Of a stretch of 20,009 nucleotides of DNA, positions 1-7,103 are shown one piece after another; position 1 is the first letter of the stretch, and every line of letters begins with the position of its first letter. Origin of the DNA: a virus; the IMG/VR virus record IMGVR_UViG_3300042540_000326, positions 1 through 20,009 of that record. One strand, written 5' to 3'. The translations under genes and the position numbers were made by a program. Under the pieces are notes generated by a model, which had not been told where the DNA came from, did not search any database, and saw only the letters and a program-made list of their open reading frames with translations.

Positions 1-1
1 A

Positions 2-82
2 ATAACTTTCGACCAGCCAATGGCAAGCGTCGTAATAAACGGGAACGCCGGAGCGACAGACACCAAGGAAAACAAATCATAA
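2..82 (+). CDS. Possible 3' end of an upstream gene (partial)
   Basis: Frame 2 is open from the window edge to a TAA at 80-82 and encodes about 26 residues containing MASVVINGNAGATDTKENKS. It stops just before the promoter of the clamp gene, which is where an upstream gene would be expected to end. Frame 1 is also open, for 44 very basic residues to a TAA at 133-135, and would overlap the clamp start by 11 nt. I cannot tell from this fragment which frame is real. In T4-like phages the gene upstream of 45 is often gp46 or rpbA, but nothing here identifies either. Confidence 0.3.
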   Translation: MTFDQPMASVVINGNAGATDTKENKS

Positions 83-87
83 ATGAC

Positions 88-117
88 TTGATTTCCGATA
101 ACACTCCGCGGTATAAT
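88..117 (+). promoter_or_regulatory. Sigma70-type promoter upstream of the sliding clamp gene
   Basis: The -35 box is TTGATT (88-93), the spacer is 18 nt, and the -10 box is a perfect TATAAT (112-117). Only 7 nt separate the -10 box from the ATG at 125. Transcription should therefore start at the start codon or one base before it. No Shine-Dalgarno sequence is present, so the message looks leaderless. Confidence 0.6.
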
Positions 118-124
118 ACGCCTA

Positions 125-790
125 ATGATAACTAAGACCAAAATCAAACTCTCTAAGAATACCCTCAGTATTCTTAAAAACTTTGCCGCAATTAATTCCA
201 ATCTGCTGATCAAGCCAGGGTCTGGGTTTAAGACCATTGCCCCGAGCAAGTGCCTTCTTGCTGAGGCACAGGTTGAAGAGGACTTTCCAGTTGAAGTTGC
301 TATCTGGGATCTTAGCCAGTTCTTGGGAGTGGTCAGCCTCTTTACTGATCCAGAGTTTGAGTTTGAGGACAACTATGTCCGGATTCACTCAAACAACTCT
401 TCAGTCAAGTATTACTATTCGGCTCCATCTTTGCTGACGGTTCCTTCCAAGAACATTACTATGCCTGCAGTAGCTCAGCAGTTTGTAGTCACTCAGTCTA
501 CTTTTGCTGAACTTATCAAGGCTGCTTCCGTACTTCAGGTTGGCGATCTGGACATCACTGGCGAGGATGGCATCATTTCCATGAGTGTTTCCAAGAAGAG
601 CGATCCTACCTCAAACTCTTACCGCGTTGAAGTAGGTAAGACGGATGAAGATTTTTCCTACACTCTTCAGATGGATGAACTTAAGCTTCTGCCGGGAGAC
701 TACACTGTATCTTTGACGGATACTGTCGTCAGTAAGTTTTCACATAACAGCATGAGCGTCAATTACTACATCGCCGTCACTAAGAACTGA
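125..790 (+). CDS. 45: DNA polymerase sliding clamp (T4 gp45-like)
   Basis: This is the processivity ring that tethers the phage polymerase to DNA; in T4 it also acts as the mobile activator of late transcription. It has 221 residues, close to T4 gp45 (228). The N-terminus (KLSKNTLSILKNFAAINSN) aligns with the T4 start (KLSKDTTALLKNFATINSG), after a 7-residue extension. Further matches are VAIWDLSQFLGVVSLF (T4 VAIYDLNGFLGILSLV) and, near the C-terminus, a segment beginning LKLLPGDYTVSL (T4 MKMQPGNYKLLL). The gene is followed one base after its stop by the clamp loader gene, the order seen in T4-like phages. It is the first gene after a sigma70-type promoter and has no ribosome binding site, so leaderless translation is likely. 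The identification is firm from motif similarity and context. Confidence 0.93.
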   Translation: MITKTKIKLSKNTLSILKNFAAINSNLLIKPGSGFKTIAPSKCLLAEAQVEEDFPVEVAIWDLSQFLGVVSLFTDPEFEFEDNYVRIHSNNSSVKYYYSAPSLLTVPSKNITMPAVAQQFVVTQSTFAELIKAASVLQVGDLDITGEDGIISMSVSKKSDPTSNSYRVEVGKTDEDFSYTLQMDELKLLPGDYTVSLTDTVVSKFSHNSMSVNYYIAVTKN

Positions 791-791
791 C

Positions 792-1745
792 ATGACCAAC
801 AACACTACACTGACTGATTTGGTTTGGGTGGAAAAGTATCGCCCTAAGACCATCAACGATTGTCTTTTGCCTGTTGAACTCAAGAAGACATTTACGGGTA
901 TTGTAAAGACCGGTAAAATGCCAAACTTGATGTTTTCTGGAAAGCCCGGGACAGGAAAGACCACTGTTGCCCGAGCCCTATGTGCGGAACTTGGGATAGA
1001 CTACATCATCATTAACTGCTCTGAAGAGCGTGGCATTGACACTCTACGTACCACTATTCGATCTTATGCTTCTACCAAGTCATTGACCGGAGGCAAAAAG
1101 GCTATCATTCTTGACGAGTTTGATTACGCTAATCCGCAATCAATGCAACCAGCCCTGCGTGGAGCCATCGAAGAGTTCGCACCAAATTGCAACTTTATCA
1201 TGACCTGCAACTACAAAAGCAGGATCATAGAAGCACTCCACAGCCGCTGCACGGTAATTGATTTTACGTTTCCTCCCGATGAGCGTGAAATCATTGCCAA
1301 AAAAATGATGACACGATGTGGGGCTATTCTTGATAGCGAAAAGATTACTTACAATCCTGCTGTCTTGGCAAATTTGATTGTAAAGCATTTTCCTGATTTT
1401 CGCAGAATTATCAACGAACTGCAAAGATATTCATCACATGGCGAAATCGATGTAGGTATTCTTGCAAATAAGGGTGATGCTGATGTCAAGGAGCTTTTAG
1501 GCTTCATGAAGAACAAAGACTTTGCCTCTTGCCGTAAGTGGATCGCGCTAAGTGCAGAAGTTGGATCTCCAGACTTTTTTAGAAAGTTGTACGACTCACT
1601 CTACGGAGCGCTTAAGAAGCAGTCTATTCCTACAATGGTATTGATTGTTGCTGACTACCAATATAAGGCAGCATTTGTTGCAGATCAAGAGATCAACTTG
1701 ACAGCAATGGTATGTCAACTCATGATGGAATGTGAGTTTGAATAA
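792..1745 (+). CDS. 44: Clamp loader large subunit, AAA+ ATPase (T4 gp44-like)
   Basis: This is the ATPase subunit of the clamp loader, which opens gp45 and places it on primer-template DNA. It has 317 residues (T4 gp44 has 319). The early VEKYRPKTINDCLLP segment is typical of RFC-type clamp loaders. Walker A is GKPGTGKTT (residues 50-58), Walker B is ILDEFD (106-111), and the SRC arginine-finger motif is at 151-153. The C-terminal part would form the collar domain. The gene starts one base after the clamp stop and overlaps the small-subunit gene at a TAATG junction (1743-1747). This suggests translational coupling to give the loader subunits in proportion. Assignment is firm. Confidence 0.95.
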   Translation: MTNNTTLTDLVWVEKYRPKTINDCLLPVELKKTFTGIVKTGKMPNLMFSGKPGTGKTTVARALCAELGIDYIIINCSEERGIDTLRTTIRSYASTKSLTGGKKAIILDEFDYANPQSMQPALRGAIEEFAPNCNFIMTCNYKSRIIEALHSRCTVIDFTFPPDEREIIAKKMMTRCGAILDSEKITYNPAVLANLIVKHFPDFRRIINELQRYSSHGEIDVGILANKGDADVKELLGFMKNKDFASCRKWIALSAEVGSPDFFRKLYDSLYGALKKQSIPTMVLIVADYQYKAAFVADQEINLTAMVCQLMMECEFE

Positions 1746-2125
1746 TGGAACTTAAAGACTTTTTGTCCAGTATCAATACAACCAAGCAAAACCTAATTGA
1801 TAGCGACCCAAAGGCAGAAAAGTTATATCTACCTTTTATCGTTAACAAATGCTTGTCCTACTTTCCAGACACAATCATGGCTGTCAATGAGGTCAATTGT
1901 TTGGGCTTTGCTGACAAAAAGATGCAATATGACTATCTCTTAAATGCCATAAGAGCCAAGAAACGATTTGCCCCTTGGCAAAAAAAGATACAAGATGCGG
2001 ATGTGGATCTGGTAAAGCAGGCATACTCTCTTTCTGAAAAAAAAGCACTAGAATTACTGCCACTTTTGTCTCCAGAAAAACTTGAGACAATTCGCAAAAC
2101 TCAATTTACTGGGGGACATAAATAA
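1745..2125 (+). CDS. 62: Clamp loader small subunit (T4 gp62-like)
   Basis: This is the non-ATPase subunit that completes the 4:1 clamp loader with gp44. It has 126 residues against 187 in T4, so it is a short form. The segment FIVNKCLSYFPDTIMAVNEV matches T4 FMVENALSQFPECMPAVYAM. The following MQYDYLLNAIRAKKRFAPW matches T4 HFNYLMAAVPRGKRYGKW. The T4 protein has about 45 extra residues at the N-terminus that are absent here. Its ATG overlaps the gp44 stop (TAATG), so translation is probably coupled. Together with the position between gp44 and regA, the identification is good even though sequence conservation is modest. Confidence 0.85.
   Translation: MELKDFLSSINTTKQNLIDSDPKAEKLYLPFIVNKCLSYFPDTIMAVNEVNCLGFADKKMQYDYLLNAIRAKKRFAPWQKKIQDADVDLVKQAYSLSEKKALELLPLLSPEKLETIRKTQFTGGHK
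2117..2124 (+). promoter_or_regulatory. Candidate T4-late-type promoter box before regA
   Basis: The octamer CATAAATA fits the late-promoter pattern NATAAATA of T4-like phages. By T4 geometry the transcript would start near 2130 and carry the AGGAG ribosome binding site at 2137-2141. The box lies over the last codons and stop of gp62. A single 8-mer in AT-rich DNA is weak evidence, and regA is an early/middle gene in T4. Confidence 0.3.
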
Positions 2126-2136
2126 CTCTGTTCGTT

Positions 2137-2141
2137 AGGAG
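2137..2141 (+). promoter_or_regulatory. Ribosome binding site of regA
   Basis: AGGAG stands 5 nt before the ATG at 2147 and supports that start codon. It contrasts with the missing Shine-Dalgarno sequence of gp45, dut and other early operon heads. Confidence 0.6.
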
Positions 2142-2146
2142 TTATT

Positions 2147-2566
2147 ATGTCTACTTCAGATATTTTTAAGGGTGTAGGGGTTCCTGTGAAACTTACCAAA
2201 AAAGAAAATTATTTGGTAATCAAAGAAACCTTAGAGCGCATTGGCGTTAGCCCAAAAAACAAAAAAGTATTGTACCAATCATGTCACATTGTTCATAAAA
2301 ATGAACAATACGTGATAGCCCATTTCAAAGAATTATTTAAATTGGACAATCTAAAGTCCGAGGTTAGCGACGAAGACATTCAACGTCGAAATGCCATAAT
2401 AAACTTGCTAGAAGAGTGGGGTCTGATTAAAGTCCAAGATTCAAACATGATTGAAAATCGAATGGGCATTAACGGAGTAAAAATTTTAAGATACGACGAA
2501 AGAGATGATTGGGATTTAATTCCAAAATTTAATACAGGAACATTGAGAAAATTTTTCGCGGAGTGA
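2147..2566 (+). CDS. regA: Translational repressor RegA
   Basis: RegA binds the translation initiation regions of early phage mRNAs and represses them, including its own in T4. The protein has 139 residues (T4 has 122). It shares clear blocks with T4 RegA: IKETLERIGV (T4 VKETLTRMGI), KVLYQSCHI (identical, about residues 40-48), HFKELF (T4 HFKEML) and LLEEWGLIK (T4 LLEDWGLIE). The chosen ATG has a good AGGAG at 5 nt and gives about 12 residues more than T4 at the N-terminus. A GTG at 2186 preceded by AGGGG would give a start closer to T4 (VKLTKK against MIEITLKK), so the start is not fully settled. It follows gp62 as in T4, but gp43 does not follow it here. Confidence 0.92.
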   Translation: MSTSDIFKGVGVPVKLTKKENYLVIKETLERIGVSPKNKKVLYQSCHIVHKNEQYVIAHFKELFKLDNLKSEVSDEDIQRRNAIINLLEEWGLIKVQDSNMIENRMGINGVKILRYDERDDWDLIPKFNTGTLRKFFAE

Positions 2567-2570
2567 ATAT

Positions 2571-3872
2571 ATGCATAAATTAACACTGTGTATGATCGTA
2601 AAGGATGAGTCGCACATTATCAAAGAATGTTTGCAGTCTACTGCAAAATTTATTGATTACTACATTATTTGTGATACTGGGTCGTCGGACAATACAAAGC
2701 AGATTATCAAGGATTACTTTGACTCTGTTAATATTCCCGGCGAAATTCATGATCATACTTGGGTAGACTTCGGAAACAATAGAAGCCAAGCTTTGGCTTT
2801 GTGCAAAGGCAAGACAAAGTGGGCAATCATGATTGATGCCGACGATTATATTGAAGGTGATCTGCCTACCAATTTTGATGATAGTATCGATGGGTATACT
2901 ACTCGGATTAAACGTGGAAATTTTGAATGGAAGCGCGTTCAAATTTTTAATATTGACAAAAAGAATTGGCGATACGAGGAGCCTATTCACGAATACCCAA
3001 TTGCAGAACTTCCAATGAACATTCAGCATTTGGATGGCAATTATGCATTCCAAGTCCGTACAGCTGGATATCGAACTATTTCCTGTGCAACCCAACAGGA
3101 AAAGTATTGGAAAGATTATTTGCTACTCCAAGAAGCAATTAAAAAGGACCCTACTTCTCACCGTAAACAATTTTACTTGGCACAATCAGCATTTGATTCC
3201 CATAAGTTTGACTTGGCTGAGCAAGAATATCAAAAGCGTGTAGACATGGGTGGGTGGGACGAGGAAATGTTCTTCTCTCAGATGCGTGTAGGACTTTGTC
3301 GGGAATTGCAGAATAAGCCAGTCGAACAAACCGTAGATGCCTTGCTAAAGGCATGGGAGATGCGTCCCATTCGTGCGGAGCCACTGTATCACATCTCTAA
3401 TGTGTACCGCAAAAATGGACGCCCTGCTGCAGCATTTGTGGTAGCGTTCCAAGCCCTATCGATTCCAAAACCTCAACAAGATATTTTGTTTGTCGATGGT
3501 GACCCATATCATTGGGGAATTTTGGATGAAATTGTATCTACTGCACATAGTGTCGGAAAGTTTCATTTGGGACTCCAAGCAGCAGACAAGCTTCTCAATG
3601 AAAGCCGATTGCCCCCTGAACAAGTTGAACGAGTGCAAAAGAACCGTCAATCATACTACAATAAGGTTATGGAACTTCAGGCACACATGGCTCAGGTTCA
3701 GCAGCAGCAAGCAGCCGCACAAGCCAAAGTCCAAATGCCTGTAACTCCAGCGACAACTCTTAATTTAAATAACGTTGTAACTAAAATGCATGATGTTAAA
3801 ACAGTATATGGGCAGGATGCTGCCGACAACGTAGCTGTTAAAAATTTCAAAAAGCGTAAAGTAAAACGATAA
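2571..3872 (+). CDS. Family 2 glycosyltransferase with C-terminal TPR-like region
   Basis: This is a predicted nucleotide-sugar glycosyltransferase of 433 residues. The first ~100 residues are a GT-A domain of the GT2 (SunS/WaaE-like) type: TLCMIVKDESHIIKECLQS at the start, then DTGSSDNT (35-42), WVDFGNNRSQAL (64-75), and the metal-binding IDADD (88-92). Residues ~180-345 are helical and look like TPR repeats (for example FYLAQSAFDSHKFDLAEQEY). The tail is Gln/Ala-rich from about 370 and ends in a basic FKKRKVKR. There is no signal peptide or membrane segment, so it should act in the cytoplasm. It starts 4 nt after regA and stands directly upstream of the fibre genes. This context suggests, but does not prove, that it modifies phage structural proteins. 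Sugar donor and acceptor are unknown. Confidence 0.82.
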   Translation: MHKLTLCMIVKDESHIIKECLQSTAKFIDYYIICDTGSSDNTKQIIKDYFDSVNIPGEIHDHTWVDFGNNRSQALALCKGKTKWAIMIDADDYIEGDLPTNFDDSIDGYTTRIKRGNFEWKRVQIFNIDKKNWRYEEPIHEYPIAELPMNIQHLDGNYAFQVRTAGYRTISCATQQEKYWKDYLLLQEAIKKDPTSHRKQFYLAQSAFDSHKFDLAEQEYQKRVDMGGWDEEMFFSQMRVGLCRELQNKPVEQTVDALLKAWEMRPIRAEPLYHISNVYRKNGRPAAAFVVAFQALSIPKPQQDILFVDGDPYHWGILDEIVSTAHSVGKFHLGLQAADKLLNESRLPPEQVERVQKNRQSYYNKVMELQAHMAQVQQQQAAAQAKVQMPVTPATTLNLNNVVTKMHDVKTVYGQDAADNVAVKNFKKRKVKR

Positions 3873-3883
3873 GCTTCAGCACC

Positions 3884-3896
3884 CCTAAATATTAGG
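3884..3896 (+). promoter_or_regulatory. Candidate late-type promoter (CCTAAATATT) before the first fibre gene
   Basis: CCTAAATATT (3884-3893) resembles the T4 late box TATAAATA and recurs exactly on the minus strand before the lysis block (14017-14008). It is part of a near-palindrome, CCTAAATATTAGG. By T4 late geometry the transcript would start near 3897 and give a leader of about 24 nt. It lies in the 48-nt gap between the glycosyltransferase and the fibre gene. No convincing terminator is visible in this gap. Confidence 0.45.
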
Positions 3897-3920
3897 CCCG
3901 AAGTTGGATATTTGCCTACC

Positions 3921-5858
3921 ATGCCTAATATCAGAGATACTGTAACGCTAATAAAAGAATGTCAACATCTAGAAATGGGTGTTGACTATTTTATTGTTGA
4001 AAATGTGACCGATCCAACGGTAATTAAGGTAGGATCCGGTCTATCTAAATTAAAATTACAAGATAAATTTGGAAAAAGTTATCTTTTAGAAGGTAATTCT
4101 CAAAAGATAGCTTCTTTATTTAAAGTTTCTGATTTATATTCAAAAATCAACTCAGACGTTTGGAGCCTTAAAGAGTCTTTTGGTTATTTTCCGCAGGGTG
4201 CAAAATTTAAAGAATATACTGATGCTTCTAATCCTGAATATGCAGTAAAAATTGGAGTTGGCGTTTCAGAAAAAATTTTAGTAGAACAGACAACTAATAA
4301 AATTATTAAATTAGTTGGTAATGGTGATAAGATCAAATCAATGTTTGATCGAACACTTTCATCACCACAAACTAAACCAACCGTAATTGAACAAAAAATA
4401 CCTCAATATATTCCCGGCCCACAGGGTCCAATTGGTATCCAAGGAGAAATGGGTCCTGTTGGGCAAATAGGTTTACCGGGTCCCAAAGGAGACAAAGGAG
4501 ATGCAGGACCACAAGGAAACACGGGCGACAGGGGTGAACAAGGAGAAATTGGTCCGCAAGGAGAACAAGGTGCACAGGGAGAACCTGGCATACAAGGTCC
4601 AGTGGGCCATCAAGGTAATGTGGGCGAGCGTGGACTGCCAGGTCCACAGGGTTTGGTTGGCCCTCAAGGAACACAAGGACCGATGGGTCCAATGGGTCCG
4701 AGGGGTGCAAAGGGAGATAGAGGAGAAAAGGGTGATACGGGAGAGGCTGGTTCGGACGGTGCGCAAGGTTCGGTGGGCCCAAAGGGTGATATCGGAGAAA
4801 AGGGCGAAAGGGGAGATAGAGGACTTATGGGTCCTCAAGGCCCTGTTGGACCTAGAGGAGAGAAGGGGGAACCGGGAACTCAAGGTCCTATCGGGCCTCA
4901 AGGCTCACAAGGACCCGCCGGAGAATCGCCAGTCTTAACTGCGGAATATCCTTTAAAGTTAGAAAATAACAAACTAACTTTTGATTCAGATAAGTTTACA
5001 AAGCTTATAGACAAATATAGAAACACTGATATTCAAAAAGCAATTGACGCCATTGGCAAAACAATGCCTGATGGTGGCGGCGCAGTTGGCATTAAGTTTA
5101 ATGGATCGAATCTTATTAAATCTGTCAGTGATATTAATTTTACTGGCAATGGGGTGACTGTCACCCAACAAGGTAAAAATGTAGAAGTTAATATTCCGGG
5201 TGGTTTTAGTCCTCTTATTGGTGTTGCTCAAATTGTTGCAGGATCGGGAATTACATTATCTCCCGAAGATGGCATTGGAATTGTAACAATAACAGCTACA
5301 GGAAGTGGTACTGTTGGAAATACTGGTGCTACTGGTCCCCAAGGGCCGCAAGGAAACACTGGTGCTACTGGACCAGCTGGAGCCGCTGGTGCTGGAGGAA
5401 CTTATTATTATCAACTTAATGCACCAACAGATCCCGGTATTACAATGGGATTCCGCTGGATGGCTTCCGATACTGGTATTGAGTATGTTTATATAAACGA
5501 TGGAAATACAAATCAATGGGTCCAACCAACAAATACTGGCGGATCCAGCACAACTTCAATATCAATTCTTGCAACGACTGCCGTAACTGGTGCTACCTAC
5601 ACAGCTCTTTCGTCTGATTATTATATTGGAGTTAGTTATGCGGGTCCAGTTACAGTAACTCTTCCAGTCAATCCAGAGACTGGAAGAGAAATAGTGGTAA
5701 AAGACGAATCAGGAAACGCGGGAGCTGGAGTTACGCGGCAAATAACTATTGTCGGAGCCACGGCAGCACACACAATCGACAACCAAAGTTCAGCAATAAT
5801 TAATCTAGACAATGCCGGGTTACATTTCATTTACAGAAATGGATGGAGAATAATATAA
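3921..5858 (+). CDS. Collagen-like tail fibre / adhesin protein
   Basis: This is a 645-residue structural protein. Residues 1-165 are a non-repetitive N-terminal domain, probably for attachment to the virion. Residues 166-336 are 57 uninterrupted Gly-X-Y triplets (GPQ, GEK, GDR, GPM and similar), which should form a collagen-type triple helix. A globular linker follows, then a second short run of 9 triplets at 466-492. The C-terminal ~150 residues include [21 protein letters not shown], cut here to its core, and a beta-rich end domain finishing [10 protein letters not shown]; this is the likely receptor-binding or trimerisation part. I chose the ATG at 3921; an in-frame TTG at 3912 has no better ribosome site. 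The stop overlaps the next ATG (TAATG), suggesting co-translation. The fibre role comes from architecture and neighbours, not from a named homologue. Confidence 0.8.
   Translation: MPNIRDTVTLIKECQHLEMGVDYFIVENVTDPTVIKVGSGLSKLKLQDKFGKSYLLEGNSQKIASLFKVSDLYSKINSDVWSLKESFGYFPQGAKFKEYTDASNPEYAVKIGVGVSEKILVEQTTNKIIKLVGNGDKIKSMFDRTLSSPQTKPTVIEQKIPQYIPGPQGPIGIQGEMGPVGQIGLPGPKGDKGDAGPQGNTGDRGEQGEIGPQGEQGAQGEPGIQGPVGHQGNVGERGLPGPQGLVGPQGTQGPMGPMGPRGAKGDRGEKGDTGEAGSDGAQGSVGPKGDIGEKGERGDRGLMGPQGPVGPRGEKGEPGTQGPIGPQGSQGPAGESPVLTAEYPLKLENNKLTFDSDKFTKLIDKYRNTDIQKAIDAIGKTMPDGGGAVGIKFNGSNLIKSVSDINFTGNGVTVTQQGKNVEVNIPGGFSPLIGVAQIVAGSGITLSPEDGIGIVTITATGSGTVGNTGATGPQGPQGNTGATGPAGAAGAGGTYYYQLNAPTDPGITMGFRWMASDTGIEYVYINDGNTNQWVQPTNTGGSSTTSISILATTAVTGATYTALSSDYYIGVSYAGPVTVTLPVNPETGREIVVKDESGNAGAGVTRQITIVGATAAHTIDNQSSAIINLDNAGLHFIYRNGWRII
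4416..4928 (+). repeat. Collagen Gly-X-Y coding repeat, 57 triplets
   Basis: The DNA encodes 57 consecutive Gly-X-Y triplets without one interruption. Pro in the X position and Gln, Lys or Arg in the Y position are common, with charged GEK/GDR/GER blocks that stabilise bacterial triple helices lacking hydroxyproline. The 9-nt periodicity is visible as recurring GGxCCxCAA and GGxGAxAxx units. Confidence 0.9.
5316..5396 (+). repeat. Second, short Gly-X-Y repeat, 9 triplets
   Basis: The run [27 protein letters not shown] uses a different triplet style from the main helix: Thr/Ala-rich and uncharged. It matches the GAT/GNT style of the collagen run in the fibre gene at 7104, which suggests exchange or common origin of this segment. 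Confidence 0.75.
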
Positions 5859-7093
5859 TGTCATACCTATTTAACGATCTTGTGGGATTCAAAGGAAATG
5901 TTGTAGATGCTTTCAATCGTCTAAAGGTTAGCAATCCTTTTACCTTATTTGACAGTCAGCAAAGATATACACTCAGTGATAAATGGGATTATGTTGGAGT
6001 GAGTGGTGGTACCTATTCTTATAATCCAGTAGAAAGCACAGTATCTCTAACTTCAGGAACTACAAGTGGTTCTAAGATGTATGTGGAAACTAAAAGAGTG
6101 TTTCCATACCAACCTGGAAAATCTTTGACTATTGTTGATTCATTTGCAATGGCCCAACCAAAAAGTGGATTGCGCCAAAGGGTTGGTTATTTTGGAATAA
6201 CGGGCGGTGTTACAGCTGGAACGCCATATAACGGAGTATACCTACAGCAAGATGGATTGACATTGTCGGTTTGCTTGACATCGGCTTCACTCGGAACCAC
6301 ACAAACGGTAACACAATCAAATTGGAATGGTGATAAATTTGATGGAACTGGTGATTCTGGTGTTACGATAGATGTGACAAAAGGAAATATTTTTTGGCTA
6401 GATGTTGAATGGTTGGGTGTGGGTGATGTCCGCACTGGATTCTTTATAGATGGTAAACCTGTTGTGGCACACACATTTTATAATACAAATAAAAATTCAA
6501 CAACCTATATGTCAACTGCATGTTTGCCTTTGCGATACGAGATTGAAAATACTGCTGGTCAAACAGGCAGCAGTACCATGAGACAAATTTGTTCAACGAT
6601 ATTGTCTGAAGGTGGATATGAAGGATTCAGCAGAAGATACAACGTAACCCACAGTGGAACTACACCCCATACTTTAACAACAGCAGGAACTCAATATCCA
6701 CTGGTTGCAATACGAATGGCCCCCGATAGATTGGATAGTATTATTGTGCCGTCAAATATTAGTGTGGCAATAGAGCCGGGAACAAATAACAAACCATTAG
6801 TAGTGCAATACAGAATTTTATTGAATCCAACTTTAACGGGAGGCGCGTGGCAAACACATTTCAATGGAAATGTTCAATATAATATTACGGCTACGGGGGT
6901 TACTGGTGGAACTGATATTATCGGTGAGTATATAAGTAGCTTCGGAACCTTGGATGTATCTAGCATAAATGATTTTAATTTTCAAATAGGAAGAACACAA
7001 CTGGGAGTAAGTGATACATTTGTTCTCGTACTGGTTCCTACGACAAATAACACACAAGGTTATACAGATCTTTCATGGTTTGAAATCATATAA
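5858..7093 (+). CDS. Putative virion structural/adhesin protein
   Basis: This is a 411-residue protein of no known enzyme family. It starts [20 protein letters not shown] and continues RLKVSNPFTLFDSQQRYTLS, a type of N-terminal segment I associate with structural proteins of marine T4-like phages. The rest is rich in Gly, Ser, Thr and aromatic residues with alternating hydrophobics, as in beta-sandwich adhesins; the stretch around IFWLDVEWLGVGDVRTGFFI could belong to a lectin-like jelly roll. There are no membrane segments and no signal peptide. The ATG at 5858 overlaps the preceding stop (TAATG) and has GGAGA 8 nt upstream, so it is preferred over the in-frame ATG at 5843. Position between two collagen-like fibre genes supports a role in the tail fibre or baseplate periphery. 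Confidence 0.7.
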   Translation: MSYLFNDLVGFKGNVVDAFNRLKVSNPFTLFDSQQRYTLSDKWDYVGVSGGTYSYNPVESTVSLTSGTTSGSKMYVETKRVFPYQPGKSLTIVDSFAMAQPKSGLRQRVGYFGITGGVTAGTPYNGVYLQQDGLTLSVCLTSASLGTTQTVTQSNWNGDKFDGTGDSGVTIDVTKGNIFWLDVEWLGVGDVRTGFFIDGKPVVAHTFYNTNKNSTTYMSTACLPLRYEIENTAGQTGSSTMRQICSTILSEGGYEGFSRRYNVTHSGTTPHTLTTAGTQYPLVAIRMAPDRLDSIIVPSNISVAIEPGTNNKPLVVQYRILLNPTLTGGAWQTHFNGNVQYNITATGVTGGTDIIGEYISSFGTLDVSSINDFNFQIGRTQLGVSDTFVLVLVPTTNNTQGYTDLSWFEII

Positions 7094-7096
7094 ATA
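7089..7096 (+). promoter_or_regulatory. T4-late-type promoter box before the second collagen-like gene
   Basis: TATAAATA is an exact match to the T4 late promoter consensus and is followed by TT as in the other TAAATATT boxes of this window. With T4 geometry transcription would start near 7102, two bases before the ATG at 7104. No Shine-Dalgarno sequence is present in the short gap, so this message may also be nearly leaderless. Confidence 0.5.
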
Positions 7097-7103
7097 TTAA
7101 GAC

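Noticed and set aside
1-135. The 44-residue basic open frame in frame 1 at the left edge
   Set aside because: It would run through the clamp promoter and overlap the clamp start; the frame-2 ending at 82 fits the layout better, although neither is proven.
3871-3908. Possible terminator hairpin after the glycosyltransferase
   Set aside because: Only a weak CTTC/GAAG pairing and the near-palindrome CCTAAATATTAGG are present, without a GC-rich stem or T-run; a promoter-type reading fits better.
4416-4928. Short regularly spaced DNA repeats, considered as a CRISPR array
   Set aside because: The period is 9 nt and follows protein triplets; there are no 24-40 nt identical repeats with unique spacers.
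4372-4938. Several Pro/Leu- or Ser-rich frames on both strands in the collagen region
   Set aside because: They are shadows of the 9-nt periodic Gly-X-Y codons; repetitive coding DNA opens all frames.
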